Positions 1 through 8,040 of a stretch of DNA of 64,000 bases are shown here, piece by piece. Source of the stretch: Bacteroides fragilis NCTC 9343. Lineage in GTDB: Bacteria > Bacteroidota > Bacteroidia > Bacteroidales > Bacteroidaceae. Location: positions 4,960,001-5,024,000 of the forward strand of contig NC_003228.3 of NCBI RefSeq assembly GCF_000025985.1, written 5' to 3'. Position 1 is the first letter of the stretch. Each line of letters starts with the position of its first letter. The notes under the pieces were generated by a model, which was not told the DNA's origin, made no database searches, and saw nothing but the letters and a program-made list of their open reading frames with translations. The translations under genes were made by a program, and so were the position numbers.

Positions 1-1079
1 TCTACGTAATGTCTGTACGAGTTACCTATATGATAATAGAAAAAATAACCTGCCTCCTTTATTTGAACTGAATTTTTTTCGCGAGTCCTTAATAACTCAG
101 TAGACTCTATAAAAGGACGATATATCCTCTGAAATAATTTCAATTTATCCAACTTTATTCCAGAATAGGTAATCGTTTCTATCCCAGGAACTTTATTAAA
201 CTCTCCATAAATAAACCGATGCACTTCCTCTATATCAGAGTAATGATTCAAAACAGAATTAAAATGCACCTTACGTTTAAAATAGTCAGGATAACATTTT
301 GCCAATAATTTCACATTAGCGTAGACCCTGTCAAATGAGGGCTTTCCTCTTTTATCTATTCTCAACTGATTATGCACACGGTTTCCATCTAAACTTATCA
401 ATAAAGAAATCTCATTTTTCACCAAAAAATCCATATAGCGATCTAGCAATATGGCATTAGTTGTCATACTAAATAAAAAAGTCAAATGATTTTTTAATTG
501 AAACGTTTTTGCATATTTTACAATTTGCTCAATTAATTCAAAATTAACCAAAGGCTCCCCACCATAAAAACCAAACATGATATTTCCACCTTGTGACAAA
601 TTTAGATCTGAATTCCAACAATCAACTAAATAATCAATCACTTTCTTAGCTTGCTCAAAACTCATAGAATTATTTCGTGTATTCATACCTGCATGATCAT
701 ATAAGTCTCCGTAACAGCAATAGACACAATTTAAATTACATTGATGTGTAACTTGGAATACTACATTATTCACATTAGCCAACTGTTGCACTACAATTGC
801 ATCAGAAATTCGCCCTGCCAAATATTTCTTCAAATCAACACACTTAAAAAAACCATTTTCTTTTAAATAATTATATTTTCTATAATAAAACTTTATCTCC
901 TCTATCGGCACTGAAGGAAATTTCTCCTGAAGAAAACCGTATATATTACTCCTATTTTTATCTGATGGCAATTTCATTAATTCTTCAACTATGGGATGGC
1001 AATTTACCATGGATGAATTTTGCATATCATACAAATATCCATTCCCCCTTTTACTTTCAAAATAGATAGTAGATTCCAT
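1..1079 (-). CDS. Radical SAM peptide maturase (3' end beyond window)
   Basis: This reading frame starts at ATG 1079-1077 and runs open to the window edge, about 359 residues, so the C-terminal part is missing. The motif CNLNCVYC at residues 114-121 is the CX3CX2C cluster-binding signature of radical SAM enzymes, and FYGGEP further on is the usual GGEP SAM-binding motif. The roughly 110 residues before the cluster motif resemble the leader-binding (RRE-like) front of peptide maturases, which is an inference. It starts 6 bp after the stop of the upstream propeller lipoprotein gene, suggesting translational coupling, and lies in the same direction as a GG-leader precursor. By family knowledge it would install a radical-based modification on that precursor. 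The substrate and the modification are not shown by sequence. A SPASM C-terminal domain is expected but outside the window. Confidence 0.88.
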   Translation of the reverse strand, partial: MESTIYFESKRGNGYLYDMQNSSMVNCHPIVEELMKLPSDKNRSNIYGFLQEKFPSVPIEEIKFYYRKYNYLKENGFFKCVDLKKYLAGRISDAIVVQQLANVNNVVFQVTHQCNLNCVYCCYGDLYDHAGMNTRNNSMSFEQAKKVIDYLVDCWNSDLNLSQGGNIMFGFYGGEPLVNFELIEQIVKYAKTFQLKNHLTFLFSMTTNAILLDRYMDFLVKNEISLLISLDGNRVHNQLRIDKRGKPSFDRVYANVKLLAKCYPDYFKRKVHFNSVLNHYSDIEEVHRFIYGEFNKVPGIETITYSGIKLDKLKLFQRIYRPFIESTELLRTREKNSVQIKEAGYFFYYHIGNSYRHYV

Positions 1080-1085
1080 ATATAC

Positions 1086-2366
1086 TTATTTTTTTAAATG
1101 AGCTATCACAAGAATTGGATTTTGTTCATCATCCAATGAATTTACAAAAGTTACTAAGCGTTCACTTACTGTTCCTCCCTCCTCTTTTTTCCTCTGAACA
1201 TAATCTTTCAGTTCGTACGGCCAAACAGAATATACCATCGTATTACCAGACACCCCAAGTGAGGGATAGAATATCATTCCACCATCAATATCATCTATTA
1301 AACCATTTCCTGCAACAGCTACTGTCTTTCCTGACAGCTTGTCATAAAAAGCTAAGTGCGGCCCCTCTTTTATTTCTCTCCAACCTGGAAAAGCTTTTAA
1401 ATTGACCCAAGATATCAGTACATAACGTTCACTTTCATATACACGACTTATCCATTTCTTATCATCAATCAAGCGAGCTAGTTCACAATTTTCAGCTTTC
1501 GATCTTATTACATTTTCATTCCCATTTGAGGAACGAACAATTTTAGACATTTCTCGCAGATACAATCGATTATAATCATTTAAAAAACAACGATTGTCTG
1601 GTTTTAATCCTTTTAAATCCAAGTCCCATCGTTTTTGTAGACCAACATCAGCTACAACATAAACAGCATCCGTGAAACAATTATAAAAAAGAGTTGTATC
1701 TTTATACTCCGAAAAAGTATATGACATTCCATTAGCATCTCCCGGAGGATCAAGGAATAAACTATCTGGAATAATTCGAATACCTTGTATTATCTCTAAA
1801 TCAGAATTCATCCAAAAGATAGAATCCGGGTAATTTATCACCACATATTTTGTATTTGCTTTCAACAAAGCAACAACATTTTTCAATCCCCTAGCTACTT
1901 GCATTGCATTTCCTTCACGATAAGATATTCGAGTTTCTTTTCCAGTGAACTTCCCATTGGTATCAAACTGTATGATTTTATCTCCAATTGTATAGAAAAA
2001 CATCCGATGGTTATCATAGAAAATACTATATCCCCAGCCATTGGTTTCCTCACCACGACCTTGACCTAATGCACCAATATGTGATATAAATCGCCCTTTT
2101 TCGTCAAATACATCTCCTGGAAAAACAATCCAATATGGCTTCACATAAGAAATAAGCTCCTTATTTCTTACATAACTTTTAGTTGTTTCTAAAGGAACGT
2201 AAGTAATACTATCTACAAAGGAAGAAAGACTCATCGACAGAGGGTTAGCTATGGCATCTCCAATACGAATAATAGAATCAATAACCTTAACCTCCTCCCG
2301 CTTTACACTATGTGAAGAACAGGACAAGAATAGAGAAACAAATAAAAACAAATATATTTTTTCCAT
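1086..2366 (-). CDS. 6-bladed beta-propeller lipoprotein (RiPP-locus copy)
   Basis: The 426-residue protein has a lipoprotein signal peptide ending LFLSC (Cys16), then the opening signature of the family, VDSITYVPLETT, and repeated blades including IGALGQGRGEE (others read GQGPGEE). The C-terminus ends NPILVIAHLKK, a tail shared with most propellers to the right. It matches the Bacteroides 6-bladed beta-propeller (DUF5128-like) lipoproteins, whose role is unknown. It is the same length as, and closely similar throughout to, the gene at 9371-10651. It sits between the GG-leader precursor and the radical SAM gene, so it is probably expressed with the peptide locus. A sensor or peptide-binding role is speculation. 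Confidence 0.85.
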   Translation of the reverse strand: MEKIYLFLFVSLFLSCSSHSVKREEVKVIDSIIRIGDAIANPLSMSLSSFVDSITYVPLETTKSYVRNKELISYVKPYWIVFPGDVFDEKGRFISHIGALGQGRGEETNGWGYSIFYDNHRMFFYTIGDKIIQFDTNGKFTGKETRISYREGNAMQVARGLKNVVALLKANTKYVVINYPDSIFWMNSDLEIIQGIRIIPDSLFLDPPGDANGMSYTFSEYKDTTLFYNCFTDAVYVVADVGLQKRWDLDLKGLKPDNRCFLNDYNRLYLREMSKIVRSSNGNENVIRSKAENCELARLIDDKKWISRVYESERYVLISWVNLKAFPGWREIKEGPHLAFYDKLSGKTVAVAGNGLIDDIDGGMIFYPSLGVSGNTMVYSVWPYELKDYVQRKKEEGGTVSERLVTFVNSLDDEQNPILVIAHLKK

Positions 2367-2476
2367 CTACAATAATATTTAAATAAGCAAGAAGTGGAAA
2401 ACGCAATCGCCCCCACTCCTTCCTATCATTCTTTCTAAGCATAAACTACTTATTTACAATAAGCACAGATTTTTCA

Positions 2477-2713
2477 TCATTTTACTATTGTTCCATTAGA
2501 TTTATATAGATGAGCTTCCGAGTTAATTGTATTATAGTAAGAGTATACCCCACTTCCTTCACACATACAAGAACATTTACCTGCGTAAGTATTGGCCACC
2601 TGATTTGCAGTAGTACCCGCACAATAATTACCTCCAACCAATCGATCCATTTCTTTCTCCTCCAGACATTTTTTGTCTAGATTACCAAGTTTCAATACTG
2701 AAATTTTTTTCAT
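2477..2713 (-). CDS. GG-leader RiPP precursor peptide, Bacteroidales type
   Basis: This 78-residue peptide begins MKKISVLKLGNLDKK, continues with an acidic helix-like stretch, and reaches DRLVGG at residues 23-28. That layout is typical of the Bacteroidales GG natural-product precursor family. Cleavage after Gly28 would leave a 50-residue core with four cysteines (31, 47, 49, 51; the last three in CSCMC) and many Gly, Ser, Thr, Asn and Tyr residues. The leader also has Cys16. It lies 48 bp after a glycosyltransferase gene and 110 bp before the propeller and radical SAM genes in one leftward unit. Candidate modifications are radical SAM crosslinks, S- or O-glycosylation and thioether rings, none of which can be decided from sequence. 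No protease/ABC exporter gene is visible in the window. Confidence 0.82.
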   Translation of the reverse strand: MKKISVLKLGNLDKKCLEEKEMDRLVGGNYCAGTTANQVANTYAGKCSCMCEGSGVYSYYNTINSEAHLYKSNGTIVK

Positions 2714-2761
2714 AATAATAATTTTTATAAGTTAATACTATAAATTCAGCAGAGTGGCCTT

Positions 2762-3994
2762 TCAAATCCACTCTAGCTCTTTCATTCCCTCTTGCATGAC
2801 ATTCAAAGTATAGTGTTTCAAATAGACATTTCTACTTTGCTGCCGCATAGCATTCTTTTCGTCAATTGATAAAGACAAAATTCGAACCATACTGGATTTC
2901 AATTTCTCAATAAATACTTCCGGGTAAGCATCCACATCCTCTATAGATATAGCATATCCATTTAGCCCTTCCTGAATCATATCTTCTAAACCTGTAGAAG
3001 CTGTGCCAATGAGAGGTATTCCATGCATCATCATTTCTATAGCAACATAACTGCATTGTTCTTGAAGAGAAGGAAGAACACCTATATCTGATATTTGATA
3101 TAACTGATATAATTTCTCCTTTCTGATTCGACCAGTAAAAGTAACATGGCTCCAAATACCCTCACACTCAGACAAATAAGCAGAATAATCCCCATCACCT
3201 ACCACTAACAAATGAACATTAGGCAAGCAATCTAAAAGCTTTCGAAATGCATTAATTAGATAGTACACACCTTTGATCTGATTTAGTCGTCCCACGTAAA
3301 GAATTATTTGATCTTCCACTTTAAATGACAAATTACCTTTTTGAATTTTACGCTGTTCTATATCTAAAATCCGTGCTTCGTCCACCAGACCATTATATAA
3401 TAATCTTATTTTTTGTTCCACAATCCCATAAACATTTCGAAGCAAATTATAAGTATGCTCCGATAAACAGACCACTCTGTCTGCTTTCAGAAAAAAGTCC
3501 TTATTTGCAACAAATTCTTTATAGACAATTTTCTCTGTAGCATCCCTGTCAGTGGATACTTTACCCAGAAGACATTCCAAATAGCTTCCGTTTCTCCTTT
3601 TCATGGTGTACCATCCAACGTAATGTATTACAATTATAATACGACAACTAGAAATAATCTTCTTTAGGTTCAGAATGAGTTCTGAATGACTCAAATAATT
3701 TACCAGAAATATATTATCTTCTTCTTCATTCATACAAAATCTCAGCGACTCTGCTAAATCCAAACAGTAACTTTCATGTCGCATCTCTTCTTCCTCTGTT
3801 TCAGAAGGAAACCATAAATATCGAACTCCATCTGACCACCCTTCTTCTATTACATTAGTGCCAGATTCCAACTTTACAATTGTCAACGCACTACAAACAT
3901 CCATTCTCCAAATATTAATAATTTGTTGAATATATGTGCCTATACCATAAAGGGATGCAGAACTACATTGATCAATTATATATAAGTGTTTCAT
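2762..3994 (-). CDS. Family-4 glycosyltransferase of the RiPP locus
   Basis: The protein is about 410 residues with a GT-B fold. The C-terminal half has the GT4 signature: YVGRLNQIKG, LLVVGDGDY and an E-x7-G-x2 type nucleotide-sugar site around EMMMHGIPLIGT. It would transfer a sugar from an activated donor; the acceptor is not identifiable. The start is placed at MKHLYIIDQ (3994), where the Rossmann-like first strand begins. An ATG five codons upstream (4009) is possible. It is the first gene of the leftward unit and is followed by the GG-leader precursor. That suggests peptide glycosylation, but a surface-polysaccharide role is not excluded. No signal peptide is seen, so it should be cytoplasmic. 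Confidence 0.85.
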   Translation of the reverse strand: MKHLYIIDQCSSASLYGIGTYIQQIINIWRMDVCSALTIVKLESGTNVIEEGWSDGVRYLWFPSETEEEEMRHESYCLDLAESLRFCMNEEEDNIFLVNYLSHSELILNLKKIISSCRIIIVIHYVGWYTMKRRNGSYLECLLGKVSTDRDATEKIVYKEFVANKDFFLKADRVVCLSEHTYNLLRNVYGIVEQKIRLLYNGLVDEARILDIEQRKIQKGNLSFKVEDQIILYVGRLNQIKGVYYLINAFRKLLDCLPNVHLLVVGDGDYSAYLSECEGIWSHVTFTGRIRKEKLYQLYQISDIGVLPSLQEQCSYVAIEMMMHGIPLIGTASTGLEDMIQEGLNGYAISIEDVDAYPEVFIEKLKSSMVRILSLSIDEKNAMRQQSRNVYLKHYTLNVMQEGMKELEWI

Positions 3995-4097
3995 AATATA
4001 GATTTTCAACTTCTTATTAACCGGCTACAATATTATTCTATTAGATTTGCAAGGTATGCCCACCTTACTTCATATCCAAATATTATCAGAAAAGATG

Positions 4098-4129
4098 TAC
4101 CGAACGTAGCCTTTTTTTATACCGAACGT
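4098..4129. promoter_or_regulatory. Paired direct repeats, LytTR-type operator candidate
   Basis: TACCGAACGT occurs twice, at 4098-4107 and 4120-4129, with a 22-bp period (two helical turns). Read on the minus strand, the halves contain TACGTTCGG and GACGTTCGG, which fit the general LytTR-domain site form of a GTT-containing nonamer repeated at about 21-22 bp. The pair lies in the divergent region between the two glycosyltransferase genes, about 55-85 bp upstream of a TATATTTG box facing the GT8 gene. A stand-alone LytTR protein is encoded at 13554-13913. Binding is inferred. Confidence 0.55.
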
Positions 4130-4161
4130 CATATACCTATAGAAATAATCCTTATAAACAG

Positions 4162-4189
4162 AAATATATCTAAAAAACAGATATATTTG
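4162..4189 (+). promoter_or_regulatory. Candidate -7 box with overlapping dyad, GT8 gene
   Basis: TATATTTG at 4182-4189 matches the Bacteroides -7 consensus TAnnTTTG, 34 bp before the GT8 start. It overlaps a perfect 9-bp inverted repeat, AAATATATC (4162-4170) and GATATATTT (4180-4188). No clear TTTG is found at the -33 distance, so an activator may be needed, consistent with the upstream direct repeats. Confidence 0.5.
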
Positions 4190-4223
4190 CCTCTGACAAA
4201 TAATCCTTTTTAACCACACAAGC

Positions 4224-5573
4224 ATGAAAAACATAATACCAATCTTCTTTGCAATCAATGAAGAATACATTGACCATTGCTGTACCTCTATAGTATCTAT
4301 TCTTGAGAATAATAGATATTTGAATATAAGCATATACATTCTGACAGATTATATTTCGTTAGAAAGCAAAGAGCTCCTTCAGGAAATAGAAAATGTATTT
4401 ACCTGTGTAACTATCCAATGGGAAATGATAGATTCAGAATCATTCAAGCAACTCAAGAAAAAAGGAGGATACATCACCGAACACACTCTTTATCGTTATG
4501 CCATCGCAGATCTTTTTCCCAATCTGGATAAAGCCCTATATCTGGATGCAGATTTAGTAATCAATGGCAGCATAGAGCCATTGTGGGAACTGGATTTGGA
4601 AGGTTATTATTGTGCAGGAGTGGATGATATCTTTATAAGACGAATCAATTATAGAAAGATACTGGAACTAGCGGAAAAGGATGTATACATCAATGCAGGC
4701 GTACTGCTGTTGAATCTGAAAGACCTTAGAAAAGATAAAATACAGGAAAAGCTATTGCAACACACATCAATTTATATAAACCGGGATCGATATCAGGATC
4801 AAGATGCAATTAATTGTATATGTAAAGGCAAAATAAAGCTAATTCCCAATATCTATAATTTCACTACCAGTGAAACTTTGCATACCCCTGAAATGTTATC
4901 CGACATCATCATCATTCATTATACCGGAAGTATAAAGCCATGGCATCAAGAGTACACTTGGCAAGTATTAAAAGAGCTATATTGCAAATACAATAGCTCT
5001 ATGGACAAAATCAAAGATCGACTTTTATCAAGGTGGATGGAGCGAACGATTGAGCTTTTTCAATTAAGCCAAAAAACGAACGATACAGAATTAGAAGAGG
5101 AGGCAGATAAATTACTGAACAAGATAATAGACCACTGCTCTCTGGCTGTTCCTATCACTTACGAGAATGGGTTATGTGGCATTGGAACGGGAATTGAATA
5201 TTTACTGCAAAAGAAACTGGTCGAAGGCAATAGTGATGAAATACTACATCAAATAGACTCCGCTGTATATTCAGTCATTGAACAAAAGTCTTTGACTGAC
5301 CTTGGATTAGGAAAAGGAGTTTCGGGCTTAGCTTACTATTTCTATTCACGTCTATGTACAAGAGAAAACTTCAACACTCCCACAGCCTTAAAAATAAAAG
5401 AATATCTCTTCCACCTGATAAATTGGATAGCAGAGTTGCTTCCGGATACAAATAATCGGCCTGTATTATGCGAAGTTTATCTGGTTCTTAGCCTGTTACA
5501 CGAACTAAACATCCCTCAAGCACCAATAGAGACATTAATGCGCAATAGCCTGTCCCAAATAACAGGCTATTAG
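4224..5573 (+). CDS. Family-8 glycosyltransferase with partial LanC-like tail
   Basis: The 449-residue protein starts MKNIIPIFFAINEEY, the first strand of a GT-A fold. It has the metal-binding DXD-type motif in YLDADLVINGS near residue 105 and the late HYTGSIKPWH motif of family-8 enzymes. From about residue 300 the sequence changes to LanC-like helical repeats: ENGLCGIGTGIEYLL and LGLGKGVSGLAYYF. Only about 150 residues of that fold are present and the zinc-binding Cys/His motifs of active LanC cyclases are absent. It is therefore probably a recognition module or a degenerate cyclase, not a working lanthionine synthetase. It is divergent from the precursor operon. A role in glycosylating the peptide core is inferred. 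Confidence 0.83.
   Translation: MKNIIPIFFAINEEYIDHCCTSIVSILENNRYLNISIYILTDYISLESKELLQEIENVFTCVTIQWEMIDSESFKQLKKKGGYITEHTLYRYAIADLFPNLDKALYLDADLVINGSIEPLWELDLEGYYCAGVDDIFIRRINYRKILELAEKDVYINAGVLLLNLKDLRKDKIQEKLLQHTSIYINRDRYQDQDAINCICKGKIKLIPNIYNFTTSETLHTPEMLSDIIIIHYTGSIKPWHQEYTWQVLKELYCKYNSSMDKIKDRLLSRWMERTIELFQLSQKTNDTELEEEADKLLNKIIDHCSLAVPITYENGLCGIGTGIEYLLQKKLVEGNSDEILHQIDSAVYSVIEQKSLTDLGLGKGVSGLAYYFYSRLCTRENFNTPTALKIKEYLFHLINWIAELLPDTNNRPVLCEVYLVLSLLHELNIPQAPIETLMRNSLSQITGY
5544..5571. terminator. Hairpin overlapping the stop codon of the GT8 gene
   Basis: A perfect 10-bp stem, AATAGCCTGT (5544-5553) and ACAGGCTATT (5562-5571), with an 8-nt loop spans the last codons of the GT8-LanC gene. 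The next gene ends convergently at 5634. There is no U-run on either strand, so this is a weak or bidirectional terminator or an mRNA-end stabiliser. Confidence 0.5.
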
Positions 5574-5633
5574 TTCCGCAGCTACTAATACTTATATAAA
5601 AATCAGAAATCTATCAGTGTCAGGCCATATTCA

Positions 5634-6749
5634 TTATTTCAGCTTCACTACAATCAACGCAGGATTCAATTCTTCTTTTAAAGGTTGAGTTCTGACAGAA
5701 ATCAAATAATTGCCATCTTGGGAAATATACTCCGGGAAAAAAGTATCACCCTCCAGATAAGGAGGAAGCTTACCTGTAGGTTCACCAAAATAATCCATCT
5801 CTTTTTTTGATAATTTTAGTTCGAAAAGATCCGCCTGATGATTTGCCTTATCATAGAATGCAGTTAAGTAATATTGCTTCTTCTGATCTATGTCTACTGT
5901 AATAGCCCCTAAGACTAATCCATTAGCAGTCATACTGAACAAAGGAACGTATGGCATGTGCAAAAACAATTCTTCGTCCGGATTTTCCAAAGAGTAGCGC
6001 AATCTATCGTTAGATCTCAGCTTTCCCCAGTCGATTATATATTCAGGAGAAAGAGAGTGCTTTACCGTATCCACAGAGAAAATAGTGTCATTAAGCAACT
6101 GCTTAAAGTACAACTTATCATGTAAAGATGAAAATTGGGCTTCATGAGGGAAGAAACAAACTTTTTTTGCCTGATAGTTTTGTTGATATGGAATAGCCCC
6201 CCTCTTTTCATCCCGTCGATAGAACACAAGACGTTCTTTTTCATCTCCTCCACTCTGAGCTTTAAAACCTATAAAGTTCTTGTCCGACATTGGATAAATG
6301 GCAGAAAACATGTCCGGAAGTGCCTGATAGGATTCAATAAACTTCCCATTTAAGGAGTAAACATTAACTTTATTATTTAAGTCTGTAATCAAAACACGAT
6401 TGTTTATATAAAGCAAATTCATCAACATTGTATATTCCTCCGGACCACTTCCTTTCTGAGCTATATCACAAACAAATTTTCCGGAATGAGAAAAAAGAGA
6501 GCACTTCTTACCATATCCTATGATAAAATACTGATCGGTCATTATTAACTGGCTCACGTATGGAATCAGTAACGAATCATTCGTCTCTAATTGCACGACC
6601 TCTACACTTTCCGCAATATCATATACAGATTTCTCCACCGGATTCTCGATGGCATCGGCTAAGTCTATTACAGGATAAAGACTATTTTCTTTCTTACTAC
6701 ACGAGTAAAAGAGAAATGTACTTAAACAAAAAAATAAAAGTGATTTCAT
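5634..6749 (-). CDS. 6-bladed beta-propeller lipoprotein
   Basis: The 371-residue protein has a lipobox ending FLFYSC (Cys17). A short linker leads to the IENPVEKSVYDIAESVEVVQLET segment that opens the propeller, and blades contain QKGSGPEEYTMLMNLLYINNRVLI. The end reads NPALIVVKLK, a variant of the family tail. It is the last gene of the leftward propeller array and ends 60 bp from the convergent GT8 gene. It starts 21 bp after the frameshifted propeller gene at 6771-7983, so it is very likely cotranscribed. The cellular site is probably the outer membrane or periplasm. The ligand and function are unknown. Confidence 0.82.
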   Translation of the reverse strand: MKSLLFFCLSTFLFYSCSKKENSLYPVIDLADAIENPVEKSVYDIAESVEVVQLETNDSLLIPYVSQLIMTDQYFIIGYGKKCSLFSHSGKFVCDIAQKGSGPEEYTMLMNLLYINNRVLITDLNNKVNVYSLNGKFIESYQALPDMFSAIYPMSDKNFIGFKAQSGGDEKERLVFYRRDEKRGAIPYQQNYQAKKVCFFPHEAQFSSLHDKLYFKQLLNDTIFSVDTVKHSLSPEYIIDWGKLRSNDRLRYSLENPDEELFLHMPYVPLFSMTANGLVLGAITVDIDQKKQYYLTAFYDKANHQADLFELKLSKKEMDYFGEPTGKLPPYLEGDTFFPEYISQDGNYLISVRTQPLKEELNPALIVVKLK

Positions 6750-6770
6750 AATACCGGTAACTTTAAATGA

Positions 6771-7983
6771 TTAATAATGATAATATATCAAAATGGGATT
6801 ATCTCCAGGTTTGTTGCTTCTCAGTGTTTCATCACTATTTGCATTGATATACCCCGACTTTCGCAATTGCTCTATTTCGCCAGAATTAATACTCGATACA
6901 TAAATCTTTTGAAGAGGAAACGAATACTGGAAACGGATTGGAATATCACCATTCAAATGGTTTATATATCCTCCGGAAATACCATTAGGAGGATAATTGA
7001 CTCCCTGAAGAACCTTATTTTTTATATCATATCGCATAAAGCATAAAGTTGGACACGGATGTGGAGCTTTTGGATGATAACAACATAAATAGAGACTGGA
7101 GTCTGTTTCTATGGCCAAAGAGTTCCCACTGACTCCAATTCCTTGAACATGATCTATTTTATCGCGTGTATTACCATTAAACAAACGATACACCGGAAAA
7201 ATAGAATCAACAGTTACCTTATACAAAGTGGTATAAGGCTGAACAATTGGGCTGCCACTTCCCCCATTATTCCAAACCAACATGCTTCCATCTGATTGAT
7301 AAGTGAAACTATAATAGCTAACCTTACACAAAGCCAAAGTGTCAGACGGAACAAAATAGTTCAACTGATGTACCATTTCCCCCTTTTCTGAAAATACGGC
7401 TCCGCCAAAATAATTCTTATCAGTCAATGGCATACACCATGGTGAAAAAGCAGCCAGGAATTTTTCATTCAGTCGATGTACATATTGAGAATGATATGGC
7501 ATATTATACAATTCAGCAATATTTCCTTGATAGTTACCATCATAATCATAGACTTCTGTAGTGCCCTCTGAACCGCCTTCCTGATTCAGATAAAGCAATT
7601 CCTTGAATTCATCAGCTCCAATCCATAATTTTAAAGACGAATAATCGTTGGATATAATCTTCTTTATAAGCTTTCCTATCGTATTTAAAAACTCCCGCAT
7701 CACTACCGGCCAATACGAAAATATAATCTTTAGTTACCGCCATACTGAGTATACTGGCACGAACCGGCAATTTCACAAAATTATCCAACTGGACATACGA
7801 AATGCTATCTACCAATTCCTTCACTGAGATGGAGTCCTCTCTATCTAAAACACTGGTCATCTCAACAATCGGACAATCAGATGGCACCTGAGCTAACAAA
7901 TCAATCTTCTCTGAATGAAAAGAAGAGCAACCGATCAGATGCACCAATATACCCAAATACAAGGCCAATCGAACTTTATTCAT
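6771..7983 (-). pseudogene. Frameshifted 6-bladed beta-propeller lipoprotein gene
   Basis: Two overlapping frames make one broken propeller gene. The first (7612-7983, 123 codons) has a lipoprotein signal ending HLIGC (Cys19) and the family opening ELVDSISYVQLDN, reaching the first blade at AGVFKYDRK. It then leaves frame and stops after about 20 unrelated codons. The second (6771-7703) continues the blade from KLIKKIISNDYSSLKLW and carries the rest to a C-terminal NPILIYYH tail. The shift falls near 7665-7672, where the minus strand reads GATAGGAAAGCTTATAAAG. One extra base in the A-run or two missing bases would explain it. A sequencing error or programmed shift is possible, but nothing such as a classical slippery site with a stem-loop is evident. 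Confidence 0.75.
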
Positions 7984-8040
7984 ACCAATTTATATTTAAA
8001 ACAACAATCCAACATTCTAGATTTCGATAAACAGACAAAT

